NCBI GenBank assembly: GCA_964406735.1
Contig: CAYOSU010000007.1
Location: forward strand, 1 to 64,000
DNA: 64,000 nt
Reading direction: 5' to 3'
Source: CAYOSU01 sp964406735
GTDB lineage: Bacteria > Bacillota > Clostridia > Christensenellales > CAMQZB01
Part shown: positions 8,392 through 16,326 of the stretch, piece by piece
Layout: every line of letters starts with the position of its first letter
Position numbering within the stretch: position 1 is the stretch's first letter
Notes under the pieces: generated by a model
The model's database searches: none
Told to the model about the DNA's origin: nothing
Seen by the model: only the letters and a program-made list of their open reading frames with translations
Made by a program: the position numbers and the translations under genes

Positions 8392-9831
8392 ATGAACGTC
8401 GGACTTATAATATACATACTGGGCTTCGTATTGATGTTCATGGGAGCGTTTTTCACTCTTCCTGCGATAGTAGCCCTGATATATCAGGAAAGCACCGGCT
8501 GGTACTTTGTCTTTCTTGCGATAGCGTCTGCACTCGTTGGCTTTATAATAACACGCTTCAAGCCCAAACGCCGCAATTTTTTCACGAGAGACGGCTTTGC
8601 GACGGTATCCCTTTCCTGGATACTTCTCTCCGTCATAGGCGCACTGCCATTTTATCTGAGCGGCGAGATAGAAAGCTTCATCGATGCGATATTCGAGACG
8701 GTCTCGGGCTTTACTACGACGGGAGCAAGCATAGTACCCCTTGTCGAGGACCTTTCAAAATGCATGATATTCTGGCGTAGCTTCACGCACTTTGTAGGCG
8801 GTATGGGCGTTTTGGTCTTCATTCTTGCGATAGTACCTATGGCAGGCGGAAGCAACGTAATGCTGATGAAAGCGGAATCTCCCGGCCCCATTTCGGGCAA
8901 GCTCGTACCAAAGGTAAGGACGACTGCGTTTTACCTTTACGCAATATACGTCGTCATGATGCTCGTCGAGATAATAATACTTCTCATCGCAGGCATGGAC
9001 CCCTTCGATGCCGTAACGATCTCGTTCGGCTCGGCAGGCACGGGCGGCTTTGCGGTAAGAAACGACGGCTTTGCCTCGTATACTCCCTTCATGCAGAGCG
9101 TAGTAACCGTTTCGATGCTGCTTTTTGGCGTAAACTTCACCTTCTACTACCTATTGTTGACCAAAAAGTTCAAGCAAGCGATAAAGTCCGAGGAAGTCTG
9201 GGTATACCTTTTCATCTTCGTACTTTCCTCTTTAATAATAGCAAAGAACACTCTTGGAGAGTTTTCTGGCTTTGGAGAAAGTCTTCACCATGCGGCGTTT
9301 CAGGTCTCGTCGATAATGACGACGACGGGCTATGCGACGGTAGACTTCGATCTTTGGCCGTCCCTTTCAAAGACGGTGCTTGTCTGCCTGATGTTCATCG
9401 GCGCTTGCGGCGGAAGCACGGGCGGCGGCATCAAGGTATCGAGAATAGTCATAGGAATAAAGACCTCGATAAGGTCAATAAGGTCTTGTGCTCATCCCAA
9501 GGAGATAAGCACGGTAAAAATGGACGGCAAAGCGATAGACGAATCGACGGTGCATTCCGTAACTGTCTACTTCGGACTGTATTGCTTCCTGTTCTTTGCA
9601 AGCCTTCTTCTCATCTCGATAAACGGCTTCGACTTCACGACCAACTTCACTGCCGTTGCGGCAACGTTCAATAACATAGGCCCCGGACTTTCTGGCGTAG
9701 GCCCTATGCGCAACTTCTCGGAGTTTTCCGACTTTTCAAAGATAGTCATGTCCCTTGACATGCTGATAGGAAGACTCGAGCTTTTCCCCGTTCTGATACT
9801 CTTTTCAAGGTCTGCTTGGAAAAAGTCTTAA
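8392..9831 (+). CDS. trkH: Trk potassium uptake channel subunit TrkH
   Basis: A 479-residue membrane channel of the TrkH/KtrB superfamily that imports potassium. Four pore loops resembling selectivity filters are visible: TTTGAS, SAGTGGF, TTTGYATVD and NNIGPGLSGVGP, each carrying the conserved glycine. Around ten hydrophobic segments fit the 2TM-pore-2TM repeats of the family. It starts one base after the trkA stop, so the two should be cotranscribed. A bidirectional terminator follows. Confidence 0.95.
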   Translation: MNVGLIIYILGFVLMFMGAFFTLPAIVALIYQESTGWYFVFLAIASALVGFIITRFKPKRRNFFTRDGFATVSLSWILLSVIGALPFYLSGEIESFIDAIFETVSGFTTTGASIVPLVEDLSKCMIFWRSFTHFVGGMGVLVFILAIVPMAGGSNVMLMKAESPGPISGKLVPKVRTTAFYLYAIYVVMMLVEIIILLIAGMDPFDAVTISFGSAGTGGFAVRNDGFASYTPFMQSVVTVSMLLFGVNFTFYYLLLTKKFKQAIKSEEVWVYLFIFVLSSLIIAKNTLGEFSGFGESLHHAAFQVSSIMTTTGYATVDFDLWPSLSKTVLVCLMFIGACGGSTGGGIKVSRIVIGIKTSIRSIRSCAHPKEISTVKMDGKAIDESTVHSVTVYFGLYCFLFFASLLLISINGFDFTTNFTAVAATFNNIGPGLSGVGPMRNFSEFSDFSKIVMSLDMLIGRLELFPVLILFSRSAWKKS

Positions 9832-9883
9832 CGATGGAGAAAAACCGATATAAACTCAGAATAAGGCGTGAAAACGCAAAGAA

Positions 9884-9916
9884 AAAGCCGCTTTTTTAAG
9901 CGGCTTTGATTTTTTA
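9884..9916. terminator. Bidirectional terminator between trkH and pgi
   Basis: AAAGCCGCTT pairs with AAGCGGCTTT. A T tract follows on the plus strand and the flanking A run serves the convergent minus-strand gene. Confidence 0.85.
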
Positions 9917-9923
9917 TTTGAAG

Positions 9924-11177
9924 CTATCTTCCAAGCTCCTTATACATATTTTTCTTGTAACCCTCAACGCCCGGCTGGTCGAACGGCTCAACGCCGATGA
10001 GAGCAGATGAAACGTAGGTTGAAAGCATGTTGACGTACATCATCTCCGCAAGGGTAGCCTCATTCGGTGCACCGCAAACAAACTGCATAACGGGGATGCC
10101 GTCGTCGTAATGCGCTTTAAGCGTTCCGTTGAAAACGGCGGAGTTTATAGAAGAAAAATTCTTCTTGTCAAGATAGGAGAACCCGTCCTCGAATGTAGTG
10201 TCGGGAATAACGAAATCGTCATCGAATCTCATATCGAGGAATGTCTCGGATAAGAACCTGCCGCCTTGCTGAATAAACTGCCCGATAGCGTGCAAGTCCT
10301 CCGAAAAGCTCGTCGTGTAGGGGAGGACTGCAAGGCTGTTTTTGCCCTCTGACTCGCCGTGGAGCTGCAACCACCATCTTGCAAAGTATTCGAGGGACGG
10401 CTCGAAATAGGCTAAATTTTCGACCGTAAAGCCCTGTTTTTGAAGAAGATAGCGACAAACTGCGTAACGCACCGCTGGGTTTTGAGAGATCGGCATAGCC
10501 TCAAGCTCCTTTTGGCAATCGATACCGCTTTTTACGAATGCGTCGACGTCGCAGCCTGCAACCGTCATCGGCAAAAGGCTAACGCTCGTGAACGCCGAGA
10601 ATCTGCCGCCCACCTTTTGAGGGAACTCAAAGAAGCGATAGCCCTCGCTTTGTGCGATGGGATAAAGCTGTTCCTCTCCGTAGCTTCCCGTAAGAATAAT
10701 GCGTTTTGCGTAGTTTTTCCCATAGCGTCCTTTCAGGTACTCTCTCAAGTACCTGAACGCAATGCCCGGCTCGACGGTATGGAAGTCCTTTGCGATTATG
10801 TCGACGAAAACGCTCCTGTTTTCAAGGCTTTTCAGCGTTTCTTTGATGTACTTGACGGAGAAGTTGTTGCCAAGATAGACTATTCTGCCGTTGTTTTTAT
10901 AAAGTCCTTCAATAAGGCTTTGCGCAGACCTGTTAGAGCCGCCAACGCCTACTACGAGAAGAACGCCGTTCTCGGCTTCTATCTCACGGGCTATCTCACG
11001 GTATTTGTCAAGCTCGCTCACGTTGTCGGAAACGTTTTTCCAACCAAGAGCGGATGAAAGACCAAGCTTTCCGTCTATGCAAGAGGAGATAAGCTCACGG
11101 TTTTCCTCGATAGCCCTGTTGATATCCTCATTTGATACGTACTTATCGATAAATTTTTCGTCAAAGCGTATGTTCAT
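9924..11177 (-). CDS. pgi: Glucose-6-phosphate isomerase
   Basis: A 417-residue enzyme interconverting glucose 6-phosphate and fructose 6-phosphate in glycolysis. Visible motifs are VGVGGSNRSAQS (sugar-phosphate binding), FPQKVGGRFSAFTSVSLLP (first PGI signature region), HGESEGKN, EDLHAIGQ (catalytic His region) and a C-terminal GVEGYKKNMY carrying the conserved Lys. It is somewhat shorter than the roughly 450 residues usual in Firmicutes. The start at 11177 has GAGGCAG upstream on the minus strand. It is divergent from the aldolase gene. Confidence 0.92.
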   Translation of the reverse strand: MNIRFDEKFIDKYVSNEDINRAIEENRELISSCIDGKLGLSSALGWKNVSDNVSELDKYREIAREIEAENGVLLVVGVGGSNRSAQSLIEGLYKNNGRIVYLGNNFSVKYIKETLKSLENRSVFVDIIAKDFHTVEPGIAFRYLREYLKGRYGKNYAKRIILTGSYGEEQLYPIAQSEGYRFFEFPQKVGGRFSAFTSVSLLPMTVAGCDVDAFVKSGIDCQKELEAMPISQNPAVRYAVCRYLLQKQGFTVENLAYFEPSLEYFARWWLQLHGESEGKNSLAVLPYTTSFSEDLHAIGQFIQQGGRFLSETFLDMRFDDDFVIPDTTFEDGFSYLDKKNFSSINSAVFNGTLKAHYDDGIPVMQFVCGAPNEATLAEMMYVNMLSTYVSSALIGVEPFDQPGVEGYKKNMYKELGR

Positions 11178-11315
11178 AAAACTGCCTCACCATAAAAAAT
11201 ACAGGCAAAAGGTAAGAATTTGCCACAATTTTATGATAAGGTAATGAGGCTCAAAAATCAAGCGAAATTTGGCAATCGTTTGCGTAAAAACGGCACCGCC
11301 TCATAATTGAATACA

Positions 11316-11323
11316 GATATAAT
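11316..11323 (+). promoter_or_regulatory. -10 element of the aldolase-deaminase operon
   Basis: GATATAAT, containing a consensus TATAAT at 11318-11323, lies about 36 bases before the aldolase start. The -35 region is poor, which suggests an activator or a weak promoter. Confidence 0.5.
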
Positions 11324-11359
11324 GAAGTCGGAAGAAAACATCGGAGGTAACGAAAAAAA

Positions 11360-12520
11360 ATGGCTCTCATTTCATTAAAGCCAGTAATGGACTATGCAAG
11401 AGAAAATAAGATAGCACACGGTGCGTTCAACGTCAATATGCCCTCGCAGGCAAAGGCGGCGATAGAGGCTCACACGATACTCGATTCCGCTGCGGTATTG
11501 CAAGGTGCAGAGCTTGCCAACGCCTTCATGGGCGGCAGAGCGGATTTCATGAACGGCACGCTTGAAGATAAAAAGATAGGCGCAAAGAGAATTGCAGATG
11601 CGGTAAAGGAATTTGCCAAAGAAACGCACATTCCCGTAGTATTGCACTTGGACCACGGCAGAGACTTCGAGTCCTGCAAGGCTGTCATCGACGCAGGCTA
11701 CACCTCCGTCATGATAGACGGATCGTCCAAAGCGTTTGACGAGAACGTAGAGCTCACGAGAGAGGTCGTCAAGTACGCTCACGAAAGAGGCGTTTCCGTA
11801 GAGGGCGAGTTAGGTGTTCTGGCAGGCGTTGAGGACGACGTTTTCTCCGAGAATTCCACTTACACGAACCCGATGAAGGTATGCGAGTTCGTCAAAAAGA
11901 CCAAGGTAGACGCACTTGCGATCTCCTACGGCACCAAGCACGGCGCAGTAAAGGGAAATAACGTCAAGCTCCGCAGCGAGATAGTCGTTGCGTCGCTTGA
12001 AAACTTAAAGCATGAGAACCTCGATTGCGCAATAGTTTCCCACGGTTCGTCCATGGTTCCCAAGTACATCGTAGAAGAGATCAACGAGCTTGGCGGCAAT
12101 ATCGCAGGAACGGGCGGCGTTCCGATGAGCGAGCTTCAGAAAGTCATTCCTTGCGGAATCTCCAAGATAAACATCGATACCGACATCCGCCTTGCGATAA
12201 CGAGGAATTTGAGAAGAATGTTCTTGAACGACCCGTCGCTCCAGACGGCAGAGGGATTGGCAAAGGTATGGGAGCTCATGTGCAAAAAGCCCGACGCTTT
12301 CGACCCGAGATATTACCTCGTACCCATCATGGATAAGCTCGTCAAGGGTGAGCGCATCGACGCTCCTTGGTTCGACGAGTTCGAGAAGCAGTCCAACAGA
12401 GGCGTTATGGAAGCCGTTATGACGGCAATAACGGGCTTTGGCGCAGTCGGCGACGCAGGCAAGATAAAACAGACGTCGCTCGAGGAAATGGCTGAAATTT
12501 ACAGAAAACAGGGGATCTAA
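11360..12520 (+). CDS. fba: Class II (zinc) fructose-bisphosphate/ketose-bisphosphate aldolase
   Basis: A 386-residue class II aldolase that cleaves a ketose 1,6-bisphosphate. Motifs are GAFNVNMPSQ near the start, the metal-binding LHLDHG, MIDGSSKAFDENV, VEGELGVLAG with the catalytic/metal Glu, AISYGTKHG (zinc His), SHGSS and KINIDTDIR (phosphate binding). It is longer than the usual 285-310 residues of type B enzymes because of an extension after residue 300. Fructose 1,6-bisphosphate is the likely substrate, but tagatose bisphosphate cannot be excluded. It is followed three bases later by the NagB-like gene and precedes it in one transcript. Confidence 0.9.
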   Translation: MALISLKPVMDYARENKIAHGAFNVNMPSQAKAAIEAHTILDSAAVLQGAELANAFMGGRADFMNGTLEDKKIGAKRIADAVKEFAKETHIPVVLHLDHGRDFESCKAVIDAGYTSVMIDGSSKAFDENVELTREVVKYAHERGVSVEGELGVLAGVEDDVFSENSTYTNPMKVCEFVKKTKVDALAISYGTKHGAVKGNNVKLRSEIVVASLENLKHENLDCAIVSHGSSMVPKYIVEEINELGGNIAGTGGVPMSELQKVIPCGISKINIDTDIRLAITRNLRRMFLNDPSLQTAEGLAKVWELMCKKPDAFDPRYYLVPIMDKLVKGERIDAPWFDEFEKQSNRGVMEAVMTAITGFGAVGDAGKIKQTSLEEMAEIYRKQGI

Positions 12521-12523
12521 AAA

Positions 12524-13336
12524 ATGGAAAAGAATAAGAAGATATTGACCCTTTCGAGGGAAGAATTGCAGACGGGCGGCAAGATTCCCGTAGACATCTA
12601 CGAGAACGAGACCGTGCTTTTCAAGGCGATAGCAAGACTTGTAGCCGACGAGATAAAGGAAAACACCAAGGACGGAAGAGAAGCGCTCTTCATCTTGCCC
12701 TTAGGCCCTGTCGGACAGTACGGCTACCTTGCCGATATAATCAACGAGGAGAGAATATCGCTTAAAACTCTCACCGTCATCAACATGGACGAATACATGG
12801 AGGACGAGAACACCCTTATCGACAAGAACGATCCGCTTTCATTTGAAAAGTGCATGTACGACCTTTTCTACAACAAGGTAGACAAGGAGCTTTTGAACGA
12901 CAAGTCCAAGAGGATATTCCCCGACCTTACCAACGGCGACGAGATAAGGGAGCTTATCAAGGCTCACGGCGGCGTAGACTTCTGCCTCGGCGGAATAGGC
13001 GTTGACGGACATATAGCGTTCAACGAGCCGATCGACGGCATGAGCGCAGAGGAGTTTTCCGACCTTTCGGTAAGAGTAGTCTCCATTCGCACGGAAACGA
13101 AGGTAACGAACGGCACGATGGAGTTCGGCGGTGCATACGAGTTCATTCCCGACTATGCCGTAACGATCGGCATGAGAGAGATACTCGCCGCAAAGAAGAT
13201 AAGGCTCTACTGCTTCAAGCAGTGGCACAAGATGGTCGTAAGGAAGGCATCCTTCTACGCACCCTCCGCTGATTTCCCCGTAACCCTTCTTCAGGGCAAG
13301 GACGTAAGGATAGGCATTCCCGAGAGCTTGGTATAA
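12524..13336 (+). CDS. Glucosamine-6-phosphate deaminase-like protein (NagB family)
   Basis: A 270-residue protein of the NagB/6-phosphogluconolactonase fold. It retains the NagB active-site strings NMDEYM (general base Asp) and GGIGVDGHIAFNEP (Asp, His and Glu of the ring-opening machinery), so deamination of glucosamine 6-phosphate to fructose 6-phosphate and ammonia is likely. The phosphate-loop region (PLGPVGQYGYLA) differs from standard NagB, so a related aldose-ketose isomerase role is possible. It begins three bases after the aldolase stop with GGGGATC as ribosome binding site. The pairing routes amino-sugar or other hexose phosphates straight into glycolysis. Confidence 0.8.
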   Translation: MEKNKKILTLSREELQTGGKIPVDIYENETVLFKAIARLVADEIKENTKDGREALFILPLGPVGQYGYLADIINEERISLKTLTVINMDEYMEDENTLIDKNDPLSFEKCMYDLFYNKVDKELLNDKSKRIFPDLTNGDEIRELIKAHGGVDFCLGGIGVDGHIAFNEPIDGMSAEEFSDLSVRVVSIRTETKVTNGTMEFGGAYEFIPDYAVTIGMREILAAKKIRLYCFKQWHKMVVRKASFYAPSADFPVTLLQGKDVRIGIPESLV

Positions 13337-13420
13337 GAAAAGAGTAACAAAAAAATTAACATTATTTTGCTATCTTTGAATACCAAAATAAAAAGTTTAA
13401 TAATTAAGTAATAAATACGT

Positions 13421-13468
13421 AAAAACCGCCAAAATTTAAGATTTTACTCTTGAAACGGCGGTTTTTTT
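13421..13468 (+). terminator. Terminator after the nagB-like gene
   Basis: AAACCGCC pairs with GGCGGTTT followed by seven T. The long loop can extend the stem through TTTAAG and CTTGAA with a wobble. Confidence 0.75.
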
Positions 13469-13550
13469 ATGTTACAATATAGTTTGTTAAAATACCGAAG
13501 AAATTCGACGGTATTCGCAAAAATAATTCTATTTAAGGAGAAAAAATATT

Positions 13551-14954
13551 ATGGCAAAAGCACGTGACGGTTACATGGCCACGAGAAAAGAACATTTTAC
13601 TTACAGTATGTTCTTCTTCGGACAGAACCTCCTTTGGGGTTTTGCAGGCATAGTCCTCACATTCCTGACTGACATCGGTATCTCCGCAGCTCTCGCAGGA
13701 ACGATCCTTATCGTTCCCAAGGTTTGGGACGCTGTCAACGATACTATCTTCGGAGTCATCGTCGATAAGACGAGATTCAAAAACGGACAGAAGTTCCTTC
13801 CGTGGGTAAAAATCGGCGTAGCGGCGATCGGCGTAACGACGCTTGCTATGTTTGCGATTCCCGCTTCGATCGGACAGACCGCTAAGGTAGTATGGTTCAT
13901 CATCGCCTACATACTTTTCGATGCTGCATACACGATGCTCGACGCTCCTGCGTTCGCACTTCCTACGGTTATGACGAGCAACATCGGCGAGCGTACCGCA
14001 TTCGTATCGGGCAATAAGCTCTGGGCAATGGTCGGCGGCGTATTGGCAACCGTACTCATTCCTATGATGCAGAAGAGCCTCGGTTGGTTCGGTGCTGCAT
14101 GCGTATTCATCATCGGCGGCGTTATCCTGATGCTCCCATTACTTTTCTGCGCAAAGGAAAGACAGTCGGAAGAGCAGAAGAAAGAGGAAGATGTTTCCAT
14201 CAAGCAGATCTTCGCTTACGTTGGAAAGAACAAATACCTCCTCATCACGCTTATCGCAATGCTTTTGTTCGGACTTACCGCAGTAGAGAGCCAGCTCTCC
14301 ATTTACATCGCAAGAATCTGCTACGGAAACCAGAGCTACGGAACTATCAACTCTGCATGTGTTGCTATCCCCGTAATCATCGTTTCTGCAGTTATTCCTC
14401 CTCTTTCCAAGAAGTTCGATAAGTTCTGGATCTTGGTATTCGGCGTTTTGTCCTCCATCATCCTCAACGTAGTAACCTTCTTCATCGGATTCGACAACGT
14501 AGTCGTAGCTATCACCTTCACGGCTTTGAAGTGCATGGGACTTGCATTCTGGCAGGTTATCATCTACATGCTCGTTGCAGATACCGTTGAGTACGGAACA
14601 TATAAGTCCGGTACGAGAGCTGCTGGTATCACGTTCTCCTTGCAGACGTTCATCTCCAAGCTCAAAAACGCACTTATCACTTCTCTTATCGCATTCTCGC
14701 TCGCACTCGTCGGCTTTGTCGAGGGTGAAAACGCTATTCAGCCCGAAGGCGTTGCAAAGGGAATCTGGGGAATCTTCACACTTTTACCTGCTGGCGGCTA
14801 CGTAATCGCTTTGTTAGTCCTCATCTTCGGATACAAGCTCCGTGACAACAGCGTTCAGGTAATGGCAGACTACAACAGCGGCAAGATCTCTTATGACGAA
14901 GCTGTTGACGCTATCGGCGACAAGTTCGGTGCACCTGCTCTCAGAGGAGAATAA
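13551..14954 (+). CDS. GPH-family sugar:cation symporter
   Basis: A 467-residue transporter of the glycoside-pentoside-hexuronide family (MFS_2), which imports sugars or glycosides with sodium or protons. About twelve hydrophobic segments are visible. The family loop motif WDAVNDTIFGVIVDKTR after helix 2 and the matching central DTVEYGTYKSGTRAAG loop are present. AAGGAG precedes the start. It heads a transcript with the YdcF-like and phospholipase-like genes. Substrate is unknown; nearby glycosidases suggest an oligosaccharide or glycoside. A short hairpin (AATACCG/CGGTATT, 13491-13515) lies in its leader. Confidence 0.88.
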   Translation: MAKARDGYMATRKEHFTYSMFFFGQNLLWGFAGIVLTFLTDIGISAALAGTILIVPKVWDAVNDTIFGVIVDKTRFKNGQKFLPWVKIGVAAIGVTTLAMFAIPASIGQTAKVVWFIIAYILFDAAYTMLDAPAFALPTVMTSNIGERTAFVSGNKLWAMVGGVLATVLIPMMQKSLGWFGAACVFIIGGVILMLPLLFCAKERQSEEQKKEEDVSIKQIFAYVGKNKYLLITLIAMLLFGLTAVESQLSIYIARICYGNQSYGTINSACVAIPVIIVSAVIPPLSKKFDKFWILVFGVLSSIILNVVTFFIGFDNVVVAITFTALKCMGLAFWQVIIYMLVADTVEYGTYKSGTRAAGITFSLQTFISKLKNALITSLIAFSLALVGFVEGENAIQPEGVAKGIWGIFTLLPAGGYVIALLVLIFGYKLRDNSVQVMADYNSGKISYDEAVDAIGDKFGAPALRGE

Positions 14955-14960
14955 AATAAC

Positions 14961-15380
14961 ATGTTAGTAGCTATAGTTTTAGGCAACAGAATGAATAACG
15001 ACGGTTCGTTAAGCGAAAAGTGCCTCAAACGACTGGAGCTTACAAAAAGGGTCGATAAGGTATTCTCTCCCGACAAGATAATCCTGTCGGGAGGGCTTGC
15101 TAACCCGACTGCGGGAATAACAGAAGCTCAGGCGATGTTCGATAAGCTTGTTTCGGACGGCATGGATAAGGACAAGCTCGTCTTAGAGGACAAGTCCCTT
15201 TCGACCATCGAGAACGCAAAGAACTCTGTGCCCTTGGCAAAGCTTATGGGTGCAGACGAGCTTATAGTAATATCGACGCTCGAGCATATGTCGAGGAAGT
15301 ATTATAACGCCATCGCTATCTTCGTAAAAGAGGTAGAAAAGGTAGGCGGAATGAAGCTTTCGATATATTCAGGAGACTGA
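14961..15380 (+). CDS. YdcF-like (DUF218) protein, short form
   Basis: A 139-residue protein resembling the DUF218/YdcF family. The opening LVAIVLGNRM, the central KIILSGGLAN with its SGG loop, and STIENAKNS are the family signposts; ENA is the conserved acidic site. No membrane helix or signal is present, so it should be cytoplasmic. The biochemical role of the family is uncertain (a SAM-binding or phosphate-ester role has been proposed). It starts six bases after the symporter stop, with AGGAG inside the end of that gene, and ends one base before the next start. Confidence 0.7.
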   Translation: MLVAIVLGNRMNNDGSLSEKCLKRLELTKRVDKVFSPDKIILSGGLANPTAGITEAQAMFDKLVSDGMDKDKLVLEDKSLSTIENAKNSVPLAKLMGADELIVISTLEHMSRKYYNAIAIFVKEVEKVGGMKLSIYSGD

Positions 15381-15381
15381 T

Positions 15382-16209
15382 ATGGCTGATACGACGACCC
15401 ATCTTATAACGGCTATTCGTTACGCAAACGCTCATCCCGAGCTTTCCGACGAGTTCAAAAAAGCCTTTTACCTCGGATCTCAAGGTCCTGACGTATTCTT
15501 TTTCGGAATGGACGGCGCAAGCTTTGCCTTTGCCGATTCGTTGCACGACGTCGCACCGAAAGCGATGTTTGAAAAGGACGGCCACGACATAGACAACGAG
15601 ACCGAAACGTACAAGGGCTATTACTACGGCATACTGCTTCACTACTTCCTTGATAGGATAGTGCATCAATACGTAGGCTATCGCCGCCGCACCTTCCCCG
15701 AGCCGTATTCTCATACGCTCACGGAGACTGCGATGGATATGGTCATCTGCGAGAGAGAGTTCGGGTATCTCCCCGAAAAGTTCCCGTACGACGACTATTT
15801 TAAGACGGACGACGAGCTTGCGAAAGAGGTGTACCGCTTCTACAAAGCCCGCCGCACGGACGAGATGCTCACTGAAGAGTACGTCAAAAAGTGCATGGCA
15901 AGCTTTGTGAAGTTCACCAAGAAGTTCATGAAGCCCGACCTTTCGATAAAATTGATGGTAATGATGATAGAGAAAAAGAAGAAAGCCAAAGGCTCGTTCT
16001 CCTGTCATCTGAAAACGAGGGATCATTACAACCTCGCCGTCATGAACGACGAAAGGAAGCCGTGGCAGGGAAGAGACGAGGGCTTCACCCTCTCGGCGGA
16101 GGATATGCTCGAAAAGGCGTTGACCGACTTCGAGGCGGAGATAAAGAAGATAAAGAGCGAACAGCCCTACGTTTTCGTTCACACCGAGGAGTTTTCCTGC
16201 AACAAATAA
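15382..16209 (+). CDS. Zinc-dependent phospholipase C-like protein
   Basis: A 275-residue protein resembling the zinc-dependent phospholipase C/S1-P1 nuclease fold. Potential metal ligands are spaced as in that family: TTTHLITA near the start, GSQGPDVFFFG, LHDVAP, the long helix LLHYFLDRIVHQYV (His-x3-Asp and His) and SHTLTETAMD. There is no signal peptide, so unlike secreted phospholipases this clade is cytoplasmic; the natural substrate is not known. It is the last gene of the symporter-YdcF transcript and is followed by a clear terminator. Confidence 0.75.
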   Translation: MADTTTHLITAIRYANAHPELSDEFKKAFYLGSQGPDVFFFGMDGASFAFADSLHDVAPKAMFEKDGHDIDNETETYKGYYYGILLHYFLDRIVHQYVGYRRRTFPEPYSHTLTETAMDMVICEREFGYLPEKFPYDDYFKTDDELAKEVYRFYKARRTDEMLTEEYVKKCMASFVKFTKKFMKPDLSIKLMVMMIEKKKKAKGSFSCHLKTRDHYNLAVMNDERKPWQGRDEGFTLSAEDMLEKALTDFEAEIKKIKSEQPYVFVHTEEFSCNK

Positions 16210-16224
16210 CTGAATAAAAAAAAT

Positions 16225-16252
16225 AAAGGTCTCGGCAACGAGACCTTTTTTA
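16225..16252 (+). terminator. Terminator of the symporter-phospholipase transcript
   Basis: A perfect 10-bp stem (AAAGGTCTCG with CGAGACCTTT), a four-base loop and a T run. Confidence 0.9.
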
Positions 16253-16326
16253 TATCAAAGAAAGCGTTGCGAAAGCACGCTTTTTGTGATAAAATAAGAC
16301 CAAGAAAACAAAAAAGAGGACTTACC

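Noticed and set aside
15316..16182. A 288-codon minus-strand frame
   Set aside because: Antisense to the phospholipase-like gene, which has clustered metal ligands and a coupled start.
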